Shown: piece by piece, positions 1-10,413 of the stretch
Position numbering within the stretch: the first letter of the stretch is position 1
Layout: each line of letters starts with the position of its first letter
From: Callaeas wilsoni
Taxonomy: Eukaryota; Chordata; Aves; Passeriformes; Callaeidae
Direction: 5' to 3'
Assembly (NCBI GenBank): GCA_013398955.1
Contig: VWPU01010337.1
Coordinates: 62,001 to 126,000, forward strand
DNA length: 64,000 bases
Translations under genes and position numbers: made by a program
The notes under the pieces: generated by a model
Seen by the model: the letters and a program-made list of their open reading frames with translations, nothing else
Told to the model about the DNA's origin: nothing
Database searches by the model: none

Positions 1-3000
1 GGAAAGGATAAAATCAAATCAGCTCATCTGTAACTTGCTGGCAGCAGGGAGGAAACTGCCTGGTACTCAGCTTGTGATTCTCCAGACTATGTGTAGATGT
101 TTTGTGTAATTTTAGATATCCTAGCAATTGGCAGTGATTCATACCAGCTCTGCTGCTGCCTTCCTTCCCATCAAAACAGGTCCCCTGCAGCCGTCATTTC
201 TACCCCCTGACATTACATCAGCACATCCTCATCATGAGCTTGTGGGACATGGCTCTGTCCATGGCTTGAACTCAGTGAAACCTTACCTTGCTGGGGTTAG
301 GGAAGAAGAAAGACTCAAAATCTGGGGAGAAGGACTCCACATGCTCCTGCACACCTGGCAAGGTCAAAAGCAGATGGGTCTTTATCCACTCAGCCTCTTC
401 TGCAGGAGGACAGAGAGGGAAAAATGGATGGCATTGGCAATGGTTTTCTGAGCTTGGAGGAAAGGCTGAGCTGGCTCCAGGCTGGCCATGGCTCAGGAGG
501 TGGAGCTGAGGAATGAGACACAAAAAGGTGGGCAGAGCTTATTACATGGAGAAAAATTTCTGGTGTTCTGACACAGAGTAGGCAAGAGGCCAAGGTCACA
601 TTTCTGTGTTAATGGGTGCAATTGAGCATCCCTGACCTAAGGTCACAGTTGGACTGGTTTCTCTTGTGCTCCTATGCAGACTTTGTGCAATTTGTTATTT
701 TCTTGATGTTTTTCCTTTCCTTTGGTTGGTTTTTCAGAGCTGTTTGTGGGGGCAGAGGTCCTGCCAGGGCAGGCAGAACGCAGCCCTGGGGCAGTGAGGA
801 TCTCCCCACCATCTCAGCTCTGTTGTGAATGGACAGGTGGCTCACCAGGGCCTGGCCCGCACGCTCCCTCAGTGTCCCTGGTGGCTGCAGGGCCTGGGGG
901 AGCAGGGGGCTGTCGGGGGGATCCATGTGCAGAGCAGGGCTCCACCTCACTCCACATCAGCCCCACACCGCTGCCTGGCCAGGGCTGGGCTCGAGCCCTG
1001 CACTGCCTCGCGTCACGCTGCAAGAGCCAGAGTGATTCTCTGCAGAAATCACGGCATGACAGGAATATCCAGCTGGCTTGGTGGGGGCCGGGATCTGCAG
1101 CTACTGCTGGTGTGGTGGCTGAGCCTGCTTCTCCCACTTCGTGATACACAAATTGTTCAAGTAAAGCAGCATCTCAGTCCAGAATCTTTTGGTATAAAAT
1201 CGTAATAACTTAAGCAATGAATTGTTCAACTCCTACAAATCCACACATAAGCAAGAAAGCAGCCTGTGGTGGCTCTTGTGGGGTTCTGGAAGGAGATAGA
1301 CTCTCCTTTGACTGGGTGAGAGCAGAAGACACCTGCTATAAAGGCCATAAAATTAAGTAACACATGGGATAAGGCCCAGCTTTGCAGAGGTGCCCTAACT
1401 GGGGGAAACAGGCTGCTCTCAATCAATTTCCTCTCCTTTGGGAGATCTGAAGTTCTATGTTTAAACCATGTCTTATTCCAGATGTCATTTGCATAAAACC
1501 TAACCACTAGTCTCTATTTTTAGTGTTGTTGGGATGCTCATCTTTGAGGGGAGGTGGAAGCAGTCTGACAGCTCTGGCTGAGCAGGAATCCCATCACAGA
1601 TGAGGTGTTTGGGTTTCCCACACACAGCTAAACCTTCACCTTCCTCCAGAGAAAATGTTTCTCCACTCATCTTCTGCAGGGAGAATGAATTGCGCTTGTT
1701 CAGAGCTGTTGTGTGAGGCTTCATTCTGCATCTTGGTGTGACAACACTGGATTTCTCTTGACTTGAAAGTTGTCTGCCCAGGCTTACAGTGAAGGAGTGA
1801 GACATGATTCTAGAATATTTTTTGTTTCAAATGAACACAAGTTGCTCAGGATGGGCCAGCAGCAGAATTTATCTGCAGGCAGTTGAATGCAGTTTTGACA
1901 GGAGGCATTTGGGTTTAGGGTAAAATGATTTTGGTGCACAGGTGCTTTTTCATGGACATATTCTGCTCATGTTCTGTTTGGATGAATGAGAGGCAGGACA
2001 TGAAGAACCAAAGAGGGGCAACTGTGCTGTCATGTTCTCCCTAACTGTGTGAGTCAGAAGACCCCAGGAGGCAGAGGGACAGGGTGGTACATGGCAGGTT
2101 AAACTCCAAACTAAGGCTTCAATTATTTTGCTTCTGTTTTGGAAAGCAACAGTAAGACCCAGGGAGACATTGAAAACCCACTCTGAGCAAAGAAAATGTT
2201 TACAAATCCCACTGCAACAACCAAATCGATAAATCCATATAACCTGCTTTGGCTTATCAGAGTCAAAAGAGCCACAAGTAGTTGGTGGTTGATGGAGGTG
2301 TTTGTGGAGAAGATGGGTTTTTTTTGTTTATTTGTTTTCTTCTTTTTTCTCTCAGGATTTTATTTCACTGCATGGGGAAGCTATTTATTTAAGAAGAAAT
2401 GAAAACCCCACAAAATGTATTTTGGCAAGAGCAGGTTGCTACAGAATTGCTTTTGTGAGCATTGAAGTGTTGGTATAACCTGGAAAACAAAAACCAGGAC
2501 TTGTGAATTACAGGGCAGGTAGGATTGCATTGCAGGTAGTGGCAGAGAGGTCTGGAGAACTTCTGGACATACTGCCATGGCTGCTCTGCACTGTGGTAAA
2601 GGGCAGTATGGATGTTTCTGGGGGGCTGCAGAGTATGGCTCGAGGCGCTGGGAGAGGGACGAGCGCAGCCGAGGCCGCAGAGATGCAGTGGGGATCAGGT
2701 TTGACCACTTGCCAGGTCTCCTCCCTGCCCTCTGCAGACACTCGGTGCCAGGAGGGGTTCGGACCTCCCTGTGACTCCTTTCTCCCTCTGCCAGGTGTTT
2801 CAGCCTGAGCTGAGAACCAGATCCTCCCAATCCATTTGATTTCTTGTCTGCTGCGCTGACTTCTGGCCTGGCTTGGGTTGGTGTGCCAGGAGAGGCCAGA
2901 CAGGAGCTGCAGTGGCCGCGCAAGGCCTGGAACGCCCTGGCTGTCCGCTCGGCTGCACGCAGTGCTGGGGCCCTGCTGCCGTGCCCCGAGCGAGCGCCAT

Positions 3001-5640
3001 GCTCTGCCTCTGCATGCCTGCTACCCCAGAGAGCCTGCCCCAGCGGGTGCTTTGTGCCAAATGCCACCATCCCCACTTGCTGACCACCGCCGGCTGTGCT
3101 TCAGCAGCAGCCCGGAGCCCCATGCGCTCCTCAAAGACACGGAGCTGTCACGCCTGGCACCGAGGCCATCCCGAACACCTCCTCGCTCGCTTCTCAGGAT
3201 TCTTGTGCTCCTTTTGCTTGCCAGCTCAGAGCCCCACCCATGGGCTCTGTGCTCACTGTCCTTGGCCTCGCTTTCCCCAGGACCAGGTCATTTGTGTCCC
3301 TGTGTGAGGTGGGTGGCGGTGTGAGTGTAGGTGCCTGACCTGTGAGCAAACCAGCCCAGCTGCCAGCACACTGCTGCGTGAGCCCCTGCGGGTGGGTCAG
3401 CCTCGCCCCCTGCCCAGGGCCCAGGGGGTCTGGCCAACACGGGGGCTCTTGGCCTCCTGGTTTGGTTCAGCAGCTTGTGTACCAGGAAGTGCACCCATCC
3501 GAGGCAGCTTCTGCACCAGGAAAGGGCCTCTGGAGTCACGAGGGCATGACAAAATCATAAATTATAACAGTTGGATTACAAAGTTGTTGCTCCAGGATAG
3601 CCAGTGAGCCAACACCAGTGCTATGCTGGAAAGGTAAATGAGGAAAAACTGGGCACTCCAGTTGGGATAAGTAACTAATTATAATTTCTAGATTTAATTA
3701 TCAGCAGTAAACTCTTAAATACCCACCGCAGACAAGTGAACCTCTGTGCCTTCCTTGTGTTTGATGTGCTAAGCATAAATATTCAGCTCAGTCTCTCAAG
3801 AAAACATGAGGTTTTACACAAGAACAACTCTCCCAGATGAGCAGGATTTATAGCTCCAAAATGGTCTGGTTTCATCATTTGTGAAAGCTTTAACCTTTCA
3901 AGCATTTCCAAACCTATTTTAGCATGCAGGGAGTAGTGATGCAGAGACATTAACATTAAAACTTTGTGTGTCTCCAGTGAATATTCTTACAACAAGGAGC
4001 ATAACATATCCTTTTGCTTATTTCCTTTTCTAATATATCAATGATGTTTGCTTCCATGAAGGAAAAAAAGGAATAGTCTTTTAAAATTAACAAATACTGC
4101 AAAGCTTTAGATACCAATTAAGATGAATAATTTAATGTGTAGATATCAGTGCATGACAACTCAGTGCCTTGCCTGCCTGCTCACCAGCTCATGGTGGAAA
4201 CTTGAGGCAGAGTTGCTGAAGCATTTCACAATGCCTTGAAGGGCTTCTTAATGGATTTTCAGATTTCCTTTCAGTCTTCAGATGATCCTGTTAATACCTG
4301 GAAAAACCAACCAACGAACCAACCAACCAACCAACCTAAAGGAAGCAAGAGTAGATGGAATAAATCATGGCATCCTTGGTAACTTGATGTCACGTACACC
4401 AGCATAGATCAGGTGTTTATCTCAGTTTCCATCCTTACAAGCTGCAGACATCCCAAATACCGAGCTCCCCTCTCAAGTGCTCCCTGTCTGTGAGTCCTTG
4501 GGCTGTGAAGCATCTGCTGCCACCTCCGCCAAGGGAGCACGACACAGGATCACCTCCTCCTCAGCTGTCATTCCACTCCACTGCAAGGGATGCATAGAGC
4601 CTGCTTGCAGCCTGACTCGCATGTTCCAGGGCAGCCAGCCTGGAGGCCCCGTGCCTGGGAAGCATAAGGCCTGCTGCTGTGGGCCTCAACCAGGCACCAG
4701 TTCAATGTGGGAAGGTGGCAGGGCAGGAGGAGATACACTAGAGCCAAGTAATCACAGGTCTGGTGAAAGAAGGGGACTAAAGTTGATGGGAAAGCTGACA
4801 TTTCCCTGAAGATGCTTTGGTTTGCACAGCTGGGCTCCACTGTTTGCTTCCCGTGCAGCGAGCTGAGGATCCACACGTACGTCACATGTCTGAAAGGTGG
4901 GACCTCAGTACGTGACTCCGGCTCCTGCCTTTAGCTGATGTGGTCTTTGTACAGGATTTCTGCATGTGAAACCTGGAATACAAAACTGGAAAAATATCTC
5001 TCTGAATATGTGAATAACTATAATGCCTGCCTTCAATAGAGGCACCTCTCAAACCCCTGCCTCCAATACTGACGTGGCCATCTCAGTACCTGTCTTTAGC
5101 CTGCCAGAAGCTCTGGGGCGGAGTACCAGTGTAGAGCACAGGGCTATGCCTCTAATAGGTTGGGCAGCTCTAACTGCGTGTCTCTTTTTTAAACCAGTCT
5201 CTGTTCAGATTTGGGAAGGGAAGCCTGGTATAAAAACTGCTCAATCTCAGACATCTGCTGCCCTTGGGATTTATCTGTATCTGTCACTGTCACCCTGAAG
5301 GGGACAGTGGCATCAGCATGTACTGGCAGCCATGGGCAGAACAGATCCAGCATCATGCAGGTATATCTTCTGTTGTCAGCTAAACTCCCCAGCTTCTCAG
5401 CAGTGTGGTGCTCCTGGGTCCTCTGGATAGCTGAGGTGCCTTTGCAAAGATGAAGGGCAGGCCTTGCTTGTGAGTTTTCAGTCTCAGACAGGTCAGCAGG
5501 AGAGAGCTGGGCAGGCACCTGGTCTGGGGAGACAGGTGAGTTTGGGCCTGAGGACAGCCTGGGTTTTCCCACTGGAGTATCTTTGAAAATGCTTCTTAGC
5601 TTCCCTTTGCCTAGATCCAGACAGTCCTGGGCATTTCTTG
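1..5640. other. Gene-free stretch, no recognised transposon
   Basis: No supported gene or CR1 copy is seen. About 2,640-3,560 is GC-richer with scattered CpG and open frames on both strands, none of which I recognise. About 3,620-4,170 is AT-rich and CpG-poor with homeodomain-like TAATTA words. The only clear simple repeat is the CCAA tract near 4.3 kb. Intergenic or intronic DNA is the simplest reading. Confidence 0.55.
4305..4336. repeat. (AACC)n microsatellite
   Basis: Eight tandem AACC units (32 bp), one interrupted by an A or C to G change (aacg). It is short and probably of low polymorphism because of the interruption. The flanks are AT-rich unique sequence. Confidence 0.85.
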
Positions 5641-5715
5641 TCAGTGCTGGGGGAACAGTTGGACTCAATGATCTCAGAGGGCCTTTCCAGGCAGAACCGT
5701 TCTGTGCTTCTGTGA
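5641..5715 (+). mobile_element. CR1 LINE, 3' end fragment
   Basis: Only the last 75 bases of a CR1 element remain. They include the 'agtgctgggggaacagttggactcaatgatctcagaggg' region, the degenerate CCTTTCCAGGCAGAACC block and a decayed tail (TTCTGTGCTTCTGTGA). The tail is at the right, so the copy lies on the plus strand. The related block at 60.5 kb belongs to the same 3' end group. Confidence 0.85.
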
Positions 5716-7012
5716 GCTGGGTCACCCTGTGCTGCGGGAGCAGTATTGAGTGGAGAAGCAGTTTGAGCTTTGCACCATGCAGTGCCCGAATTCCTCCTGG
5801 CCCTGGAAGCAGAGTGCCAAATGACCCTTTGGGCTCCTGATCCCAGCTGGAAAAACTTGTTTGTAAAACACTTTGGGATTGGGCATATGGTCTGATTAGA
5901 GATGACAACTCCCCTTTGGAGTGATTGTTGAACCAGTGTTAGGGGGTGGGACAGTTTTATTCCTCTCAATATATTCCAATTTTGTGGCCAAAGCAGAGAA
6001 CGGTTTATTCCTGCTGGCACAAAGAGAAGATTTCTCAGGCACTAACACTCTGCAGCCATTGTCACACTCTAGAAATGTGGCAAATGTGGCTGATGTAGCA
6101 GCTGCTTGATAGTTTTGGTGATGATTCTGATCTGGGGTTTACCTCAAATACCAGCATAAAGAGAACAGAGGTAGAGTATCCACCTCACTTTGGCAGAGAG
6201 TGTCAACCAGGATTGTGCTCTGAAAACACAGCAACAAAAATCTGCAAGAAAATGTCACAGCAGGACACCTTATATTACCCCGACTGCTGCTGAAGGTCAG
6301 CTGGGGAGAGTCATGAGAGCAAGTCTGAGGAGATGTCAGCAGGATGGATGGAAGGATGCTCAGCAGCCCCTGACTTGCCCACAGAGGTGGCATGTGCCAT
6401 GGAGGCTGTCAGCACCACGTGTCCCAGTGTTGGGGCTGAGGGTGTGTTGTGATCGAGTGTCTCCATCAGCTACTCTGAGATATCTCATGTCCTCGCAGCA
6501 AAAATCAGCAGAACACCAGGGTCCTGGAGTGATATCAAATATTCAGCACTGAAATAACTATTCTACTGACTGACTTAACTGGTCCAGGCGAGTGTCAGGG
6601 CTGCCCTGCATCAGCAATGGAGTGGTTACAGTGATTTTCAAGGACAGCTGAAATAAACTGAATGGATAATAAACTTCTCACTGGCATGATACACTGTGCA
6701 AAAGCAGCGTGAAACCTCTGCTGCAGTGGAATTCAGGAGGAAGGAAGCAGCTCTAGCAGAGATCCACTGGAACTGCTCAGGATTCTGCACCAGGAGAAAT
6801 CAATGCTGCACAGCAGGAAAGGCTCAGAGGAAATGGGGCGTAGTGAGTACAGGAAGCAACACCTGTGGCACCTGTAACCGCTAATCACTGCACAAATTGG
6901 GCTAATTCCTCACTTTCCTCACTTTCTGCTGAGTGAAATCTTAATCTTTGTGCACTGAATTGAACAAAAATTTTGTCACTGTTGCAAAAAGAAAGGTTCT
7001 TCTTTGAATAGC
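5716..7012. other. Gene-free stretch
   Basis: No repeat or gene is recognised. Short open frames occur on both strands but have no matching splice context or recognisable peptide. Confidence 0.5.
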
Positions 7013-7180
7013 TGCACCCTGACCACTCTGGGCAACCTGTGCCAGAGCCTCACCTCCCTCACAGGGAAGAATTTCTTCCCAACATCCCATCTAGCCCTTC
7101 CCTCTGTAAGTGGGAAGCCATTCTCCCTTGTCTTGTCACTCCAGGCTCTTGTCCAAAATCCCTCTCCAGCTCTCTTGTAG
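7013..7180 (-). mobile_element. CR1 LINE internal 3'-UTR fragment
   Basis: This reads as the reverse complement of the CR1 segment around 'gcctcacctccctcacagggaagaatttcttcccaacatccc', then 'aagccattctcccttgtcttgtcac' and 'ccctctccagctctcttgtag'. The terminal block and octamer tail expected at the left end are missing, so this copy has lost its 3' end. That is unusual for CR1, whose insertions are normally 5'-truncated only, and suggests a later deletion. Confidence 0.9.
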
Positions 7181-7365
7181 TGAATTCTTATAATCTGATT
7201 CTTTAAACCCATTTACAGAAATGGTTTGTCCTACAGCTGTGTGCTCTGCTTTGGTGCAGAAGGCTCTCGAGGAAATTTTCTGGCCTGTTTTCAAGGAGAT
7301 TAACTGAAAAAAAGGTAAGAGAAAGTGGGGAAAAATGGAAAGTTCCTTATTTTTTGGGAAAGAAG

Positions 7366-7460
7366 AGAGAAGAGAAGAGAAGAGAAGAGAAGAGAAGAGA
7401 AGAGAAGAGAAGAGAAGAGAAGAGAAGAGAAGAGAAGAGAAGAGAAGAGAAGAGAAGAGA
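7366..7460. repeat. (AGAGA)n pentanucleotide microsatellite
   Basis: Nineteen consecutive AGAGA units without interruption. The homopurine run continues leftward to about 7,356 and ends at 7,461, giving roughly 105 purines on one strand. The right edge forms the palindrome AGAGAATTCTCT. A perfect tract of this length is likely to be length-polymorphic. Confidence 0.97.
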
Positions 7461-7467
7461 ATTCTCT

Positions 7468-8130
7468 GAAAGGTAAGGCTGGCAAATGACTGGCTCAGTA
7501 GCAACTCTTCAGGAAAGGATCTGGAAGCTCACATGACTTGCAAGATGACTGGAATTCAATGAATTAAGTGTGATAAAGCCAGTGTTTGGGCACCTGTGAA
7601 GAGAAAGACAAGCTCCAAATTCCTTTCATAATGCCTAAGCCTTATCTGACCAAGTAAAAAGCCACACCTGGGCTCATCTAACCCGGTACTTTCCTGTCCC
7701 TTGTGTTTCTCACCACTGTGAGAGTTGTGATGATCCTGTTCCACTGGAGATCCTTGGGGTTACCTCTGGGAAAACAAATGGCCATGCACCAGGGCTCCTG
7801 TGGACAGGGGAGGCTTGCGAAAAGGTAAAGGGAATATTATGGGTATTACTTTTTGCCCATCCTTGGTCAGTGAAAAGGGAGAGTGCCACGTTGCGCCCCG
7901 CCTGTGCCCATAGGTGTTGGAGAACAGGGGTAACTCCAGCTCTCCAGCTCATCCCTCAGCAATCCAGGGGTGCAGGAGGGGCCCTGGGCACTGATGTGCC
8001 CAGACCCCTGCCAGCCCTCCCTCGAGCTGTGTGGGACCCACCACCCCTGGGGCCAGAGAGGACACAGGAGATGGAGGCAGCCGTTCTCACGGCTTTTCTG
8101 GAAACTGGCTGAGAAGCTGTCTTTAGATCT
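7468..8130. other. Gene-free stretch
   Basis: Unique-looking sequence between the pentanucleotide tract and the next CR1 copy. 7,870-8,060 is GC-rich. No exon, promoter or RNA gene could be supported. Confidence 0.5.
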
Positions 8131-8402
8131 TAATGGCTTCCCACTGCCAGAGGGCAGGGTTAGATGAGATATTGGGAAGAAATACTTCCCTGTGCGGGTG
8201 GGAAGGCCCAGGCACAGGGTGCCCAGAGAAGCTGTGGCTGCCTCTGGATCCCTGGAAGTGTCCAAGGCCAGGGTGGACATTGGGGCTTGGAGCAGCCTGG
8301 AATAGTGGAAGGTGTCCCTGCCCATGGCAGAGGGTTGGAACCAGATGAACTCTAACATTCCTCCCAACCCAAACCACTCTGTGATTGTGCCATCCTGTGA
8401 TC
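8131..8402 (+). mobile_element. CR1 LINE, 3' end copy
   Basis: A good 270-bp copy. It runs from 'taatggcttcccactgccagagg' through 'gatattgggaagaaatacttcc', 'aagtgtccaaggccagggtgg' and 'gtgtccctgcccatggcag' to CCAACCCAAACCACTCTGTGA and a decayed tail. The 'cccactgccagaggg' wording is one reason for suggesting a passerine host. It is 5'-truncated as usual, with no coding part. Confidence 0.95.
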
Positions 8403-10343
8403 TTCAGCTGCTTACTGACCTTTCCCCACACTGATGGCCCCTCTGGTCCTCACTGCTCCTTTTATCTCATGGAGCATCAGAATTATAAAATGCAGTTTAT
8501 TCTGACCTTCCAAACTGCTGACACCTCCTGAGGTACTTTATCTGGAGAAAGCTCTGTTTGATTTTCTTTCTAACCCATTTAATGATGAAGGATCCCAAAA
8601 CAGGTGGTATTCAGAGTTTAGATGCACGAGGCATATGTTTTGCTGTCATAACAGTTAGGCTCATTACATGGGGATAAAATTCAAGGAAGTTGATGTATTG
8701 CCTACAAAGGGAGCAACAGCAGTACGGAGTGGTGCAGACTCGTTTGTAGCATGTGAGAGCTTGCCTGAATCTCTGAAAGTTCAACTGAGGCCAACAGAAG
8801 AATAATAATATTAATTATTTTGCTGTAAAAGAAACATTGTCTCTGTGCTTTTTGTACCTTTTTACTGTTTTATACCCTTAAGCATCTATTTACTAATGCT
8901 TTGTGCTTTACAAGGTTGAAAATATAATGTTCCTTTTCTCTTTGTTTACCTTATATTTTTCAGTTTTTCTGCTTATGCTGGTGGGGGAGTTTTTTGGGTT
9001 TTATTTTCCTGGTACCCTGAGGCTCTTCAATATTTTAAATTACATGTGTCACCTGGATTTACACATATATCACCTGGATTATCACATACATCATTGAATT
9101 TTGTTTCAAAATTCAGCTATATCTGCAAGTGGTAATAAATGAGTTATCCACGGCCTGTCTATTGTGCACCTGGACAGCGTGCTGTCGGACACCTGCCTGA
9201 GCCCCAGGTCTGCAGACATGCTCTCACAGGTGCGTTGATTTGTGCGAGGGGCTGCAGAAGCACGTGCAGGGTGGGCTAGGGTCCCTGTGGACTGTGGTGG
9301 TCTTGCAGGAGGTGGAAGTGAGGGTGGTTCTCCCCGAGCCCAGCTAGAGCCTTGGAGGGAAGGGGTGAGGCAGATCAAGGCCATGCCGTGACGCAGAGCT
9401 CAGCACACAGCCAGGCCAGGGCACGGCGCCCTGGGACCCGCGCGTGGCTTCTCTCTGCGGCTGGGTAACTCACAGACTGAAGGGTAAGAGAAGGTAACAC
9501 CGAGACAGCAGCAGAGGCTGGCACAGCTGCTGCCCAGCGGCTCAGCCCCCGCCGCGCGCGCTGAGATGAGCGGTGTCAGGCGCCTTCAAAGGAGCTGCTG
9601 CAGCACAACCTAAGGTAAATACTGGATGGAAGTGGGGTTTGCTTTCTTTACCTTGCAAATGCCCTAAAAAGCTGTTTGTTAGGAAGTGAAAATAACCAGC
9701 GGTGTGCGAGCCCTGGGCCTGCTCATTCTGCAGCGTGGGGTCCGCCACGTTCCCTGCTTGGCACCGCTGCAGGGGCCTGGCAGCGGTTGGTGCCGTTTGT
9801 CTTTCACAGAGGGCAGACCATTCCTTCTGTGACTTCTGGGCAGAGAGGGACGTGCGGCTCCTGAGGCAGGAAGGGTGGGAAGGCAGCTGGTGATCCTACG
9901 TCTTACTCGAGCCTAAGCACAGAGGAGTGGTTGTTTGAAATTTGGTAAGTGATCAAACCAGCTGTTGCTGAGGTGACCAGCCTGACTGACTTCAGCCCAC
10001 CTGTAATATCCTGTAGTGTTGTCAGAGAACCCTGTCTGAGGTGCTGCCTCTGCTGCCCAAGGGAAACAGCTGGAATGAAAGGCTTTCCAGACTTTTTACT
10101 GGGGACCCAGGTTTGCTGCAAGTGAAGTAATTATATTTTCATTACTCCAGGGCTGTAATAAGAAGAAACTCTGGTTATAGCAATTCTGCAACCGCTTCAC
10201 TGATGCTCCAGTGGCCCAGCTCTGTGAAACAGGATTAATTAACTTTCTGCCAGCAGCAGCGAGCTGGCCAGTCCTGTCAAGGATGCTGTGCTCCACAGGG
10301 ACACTGAGGGATGAGTGGTGACACACTACTGCAGAAACTGTCC
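8403..10343. other. Gene-free stretch with a CpG-dense patch
   Basis: 8,560-9,120 is AT-rich. It contains two diverged copies of a 'tcacctggatt..cacat' motif (9,049-9,090) followed by a 9-bp inverted repeat (9,095-9,115). 9,380-9,600 is GC- and CpG-rich and is listed separately. No coding exon could be supported. Confidence 0.5.
9383..9592. promoter_or_regulatory. Small CpG-dense patch, possible promoter
   Basis: About 17 CpG dinucleotides fall in 210 bp, including CGCGCG-type clusters at roughly 9,440 and 9,550-9,560. The surrounding kilobases are CpG-poor. Three donor-like sites on the plus strand lie in or just after it (GGGTAAGAG near 9,482, AAGGTAAC near 9,492, AAGGTAAAT near 9,612). 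There is no TATA box and no convincing ORF. It could be a small CpG-island promoter for a noncoding or 5'-UTR exon, or simply a GC-rich patch. Confidence 0.3.
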
Positions 10344-10413
10344 TTGGGTGGACTGGATGATCCTTGTGGGTCCCATCCAACTCAGCATATTCTGTGATTT
10401 TGTGATTCTATGA
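10344..10413 (+). mobile_element. CR1 LINE, 3' terminal fragment
   Basis: It contains 'gactggatgatccttgtgggtccc', then 'atccaactcagcatattctgtgat' and the tail TTTGTGATTCTATGA. The 'ccttgtgggtccc' variant matches the reverse complement of the minus-strand copies at 31.8 and 36.2 kb, so it belongs to the same 3' end group. Only about 70 bases survive. Confidence 0.9.

Noticed and set aside
2318..2356. T-rich tract ending in CTCAG, acceptor-like
   Set aside because: All following phases close quickly and no exon could be built.
2381..3076. 231-codon minus-strand frame
   Set aside because: It lies in a GC-rich stretch where frames stay open on both strands. The peptide is Ala/Arg/Ser-rich with no domain.
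4875..4884. CRE-like word (TACGTCA)
   Set aside because: A single motif with no promoter context is not evidence of regulation.
9095..9115. 9-bp AT-rich inverted repeat (TGAATTTTG, loop ttt)
   Set aside because: Short, AT-rich stems like this are expected by chance in 64 kb.
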